Source: Calditrichota bacterium (GTDB lineage Bacteria; Zhuqueibacterota; Zhuqueibacteria; Zhuqueibacterales; Geothermadaptataceae). Taken from it: a stretch of DNA of 6,037 nucleotides. The notes beneath the pieces are model-generated. The model searched no databases. It was not told the origin of the DNA and saw nothing but the letters and a program-made list of their open reading frames with translations. Where the stretch lies: contig QQUM01000660.1 of assembly GCA_008501545.1 (NCBI GenBank), forward strand, positions 1 to 6,037, in the 5' to 3' direction. Of the stretch, positions 5,086 through 6,037 are shown piece by piece. Each line of letters begins with the position of its first letter. Position 1 is the stretch's first letter. The position numbers were made by a program, and so were the translations under genes.

Positions 5086-6037
5086 CTATCTATTGATTTT
5101 AGTAAACTTCACCACAGAAGAACCGCCGCCTACAAACTCAATCTTTAACAAATAAACACCCGCCGCCAACGACGAAATATCAATCCTGTCCATATTTCGT
5201 TGTATTTTGCGTTCCTGGCCAATGGTATTAAATATTCGAACACGGTGTATCTGTTTCACAGAATTTATATTTAAAAAATTTATTGCCGGATTAGGGTAAA
5301 CCGTTTCGACTTTATTGCTTTCACTTCCCACGGAAGAAATGCTGTCTTCATTAAAATTGAACACGCGCATTGTAACACTGCTGATATGTCCGCCATTGTC
5401 GACAAATCCCACTGAAACAGCATTATTTGCCTGCAAGACATCATAAGGCACAGGGACATCAATCACGCCCCAAAAGGTTTCGCGCGGTTTTTGATCGTAA
5501 CCCATAAAATTTTCCGGAACCGGAAGCGTTGCGCCATTCACTGTAACGATCGGCTGCAATGAACGCCCATGCGCCCGTCCCAGGCCTAATCGCAATACTG
5601 CGGCGCCAGTATCGCCGAGGGCAACGTTGTTGATATTAAATTGTTCCGGCTGCCCGGCAGTGATTTCCCGGAAATAATCATCGGCGTAATATTTCACCTC
5701 GTCGCATTGATTGGCGGGGCTAATTGGGTTTTCGAATGTGTATTTTAAAATAATCGCGGCTTCATCGCTGATGGTCACCGTGGTCTGATCAGACGCCAAA
5801 GTTTCGTCATCCAACACCACCTCGCCACCCTGCAGATATAAATGTCTCATGTTGATGCTTTGCACGGCATTATCGCCCGCATCAATCAAATTGACGCCGA
5901 TTTCCTTGTCTTCAAAATAAAGATTATTGAGAATGACGTATGCCGAGTTGCCGCTGAAGTAAGCGTCGATCTGGAGATCCGGATCCGAAGTCGTGGTGTA
6001 AAGTCGTGTGCCGTTGACATCCGACCAGAGTTCATAG
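5086..6037 (-). CDS. C-terminal part of secreted GH86 agarase/porphyranase-like protein, T9SS-sorted
   Basis: The frame is open to the right edge, so only the last 316 residues are seen; the N-terminus, signal peptide and any catalytic barrel lie outside. Visible residues 1-100 (LWSDVNGTR, PDLQIDAYFSGN, AYVILNNLYF, AAIILKYTFENPI) resemble the beta-sandwich region that follows the catalytic barrel in GH86 beta-agarases/beta-porphyranases. Residues about 110-230 (TFWGVIDVPVPYDVL, NNAVSV, ISSVTMRVFNF) resemble the final domain of such enzymes. This is recalled family resemblance, not a search result. Residues about 243-316 (VETVYPNPAINFLNI, then AAGVYLLKI, VVKFTKINR) form a T9SS type A sorting domain of the short YPNP style, so the protein is probably exported and cell-attached or released. 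The neighbouring Leloir genes fit a galactan hydrolase that releases galactose. A different secreted glycoside hydrolase with the same accessory domains remains possible. Confidence 0.6.
   Translation of the reverse strand, partial: YELWSDVNGTRLYTTTSDPDLQIDAYFSGNSAYVILNNLYFEDKEIGVNLIDAGDNAVQSINMRHLYLQGGEVVLDDETLASDQTTVTISDEAAIILKYTFENPISPANQCDEVKYYADDYFREITAGQPEQFNINNVALGDTGAAVLRLGLGRAHGRSLQPIVTVNGATLPVPENFMGYDQKPRETFWGVIDVPVPYDVLQANNAVSVGFVDNGGHISSVTMRVFNFNEDSISSVGSESNKVETVYPNPAINFLNINSVKQIHRVRIFNTIGQERKIQRNMDRIDISSLAAGVYLLKIEFVGGGSSVVKFTKINR
5089..5310 (-). other. T9SS sorting domain of the agarase-like protein
   Basis: This encodes the last 74 residues. The pattern is YPNP, then a hydrophobic strand (VRIFNTIGQE), then SSLAAGVYLLKI and a lysine-containing end, typical of the PF18962-type C-terminal signal recognised by the type IX secretion system. 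Confidence 0.8.

Overview
The window reads as chromosomal DNA of a Gram-negative bacterium with a type IX secretion system (T9SS). Two secreted proteins end in T9SS C-terminal sorting domains. One is the NYPNPFNPTT form, common in Calditrichota, KSB1, Ignavibacteriota and related groups of the FCB superphylum. The other is a shorter YPNP form more like those of Bacteroidota. This lineage placement rests on motif style and is an inference. Base composition is moderate and coding density is ordinary.

All five supported genes lie on the minus strand, so the locus is read from right to left. At the right edge (5086-6037) is the C-terminal part of a secreted multidomain protein whose visible region resembles the C-terminal part of GH86 beta-agarases/porphyranases. 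A 365-base AT-rich gap follows, holding a candidate promoter and a leader. Next comes a 553-residue secreted protein (3059-4720) with a signal peptide, two tandem CBM9-like domains and a T9SS sorting domain, closed by a rho-independent terminator (3011-3048). Between it and the next genes lies a 138-base imperfect palindrome of REP/MITE type (2843-2980). Then come three Leloir-pathway genes: galT (1763-2806), an aldose 1-epimerase galM (813-1766, overlapping galT by 4 bases) and galK (1-694, cut by the window edge).

GalM interconverts galactose anomers, GalK phosphorylates alpha-galactose, and GalT exchanges the phosphorylated sugar with UDP-glucose. The epimerase galE is not in the window. 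If the right-hand gene is a true agar/porphyran hydrolase, the layout suggests a galactan-use locus: extracellular cleavage and binding by T9SS-exported proteins, then cytoplasmic galactose catabolism. The enzymes are well-known families. I found no clearly undescribed system. The points most worth a second look are the palindromic repeat in front of galT, the agarase-like/CBM9/Leloir arrangement, and the long leader of the CBM9 gene.
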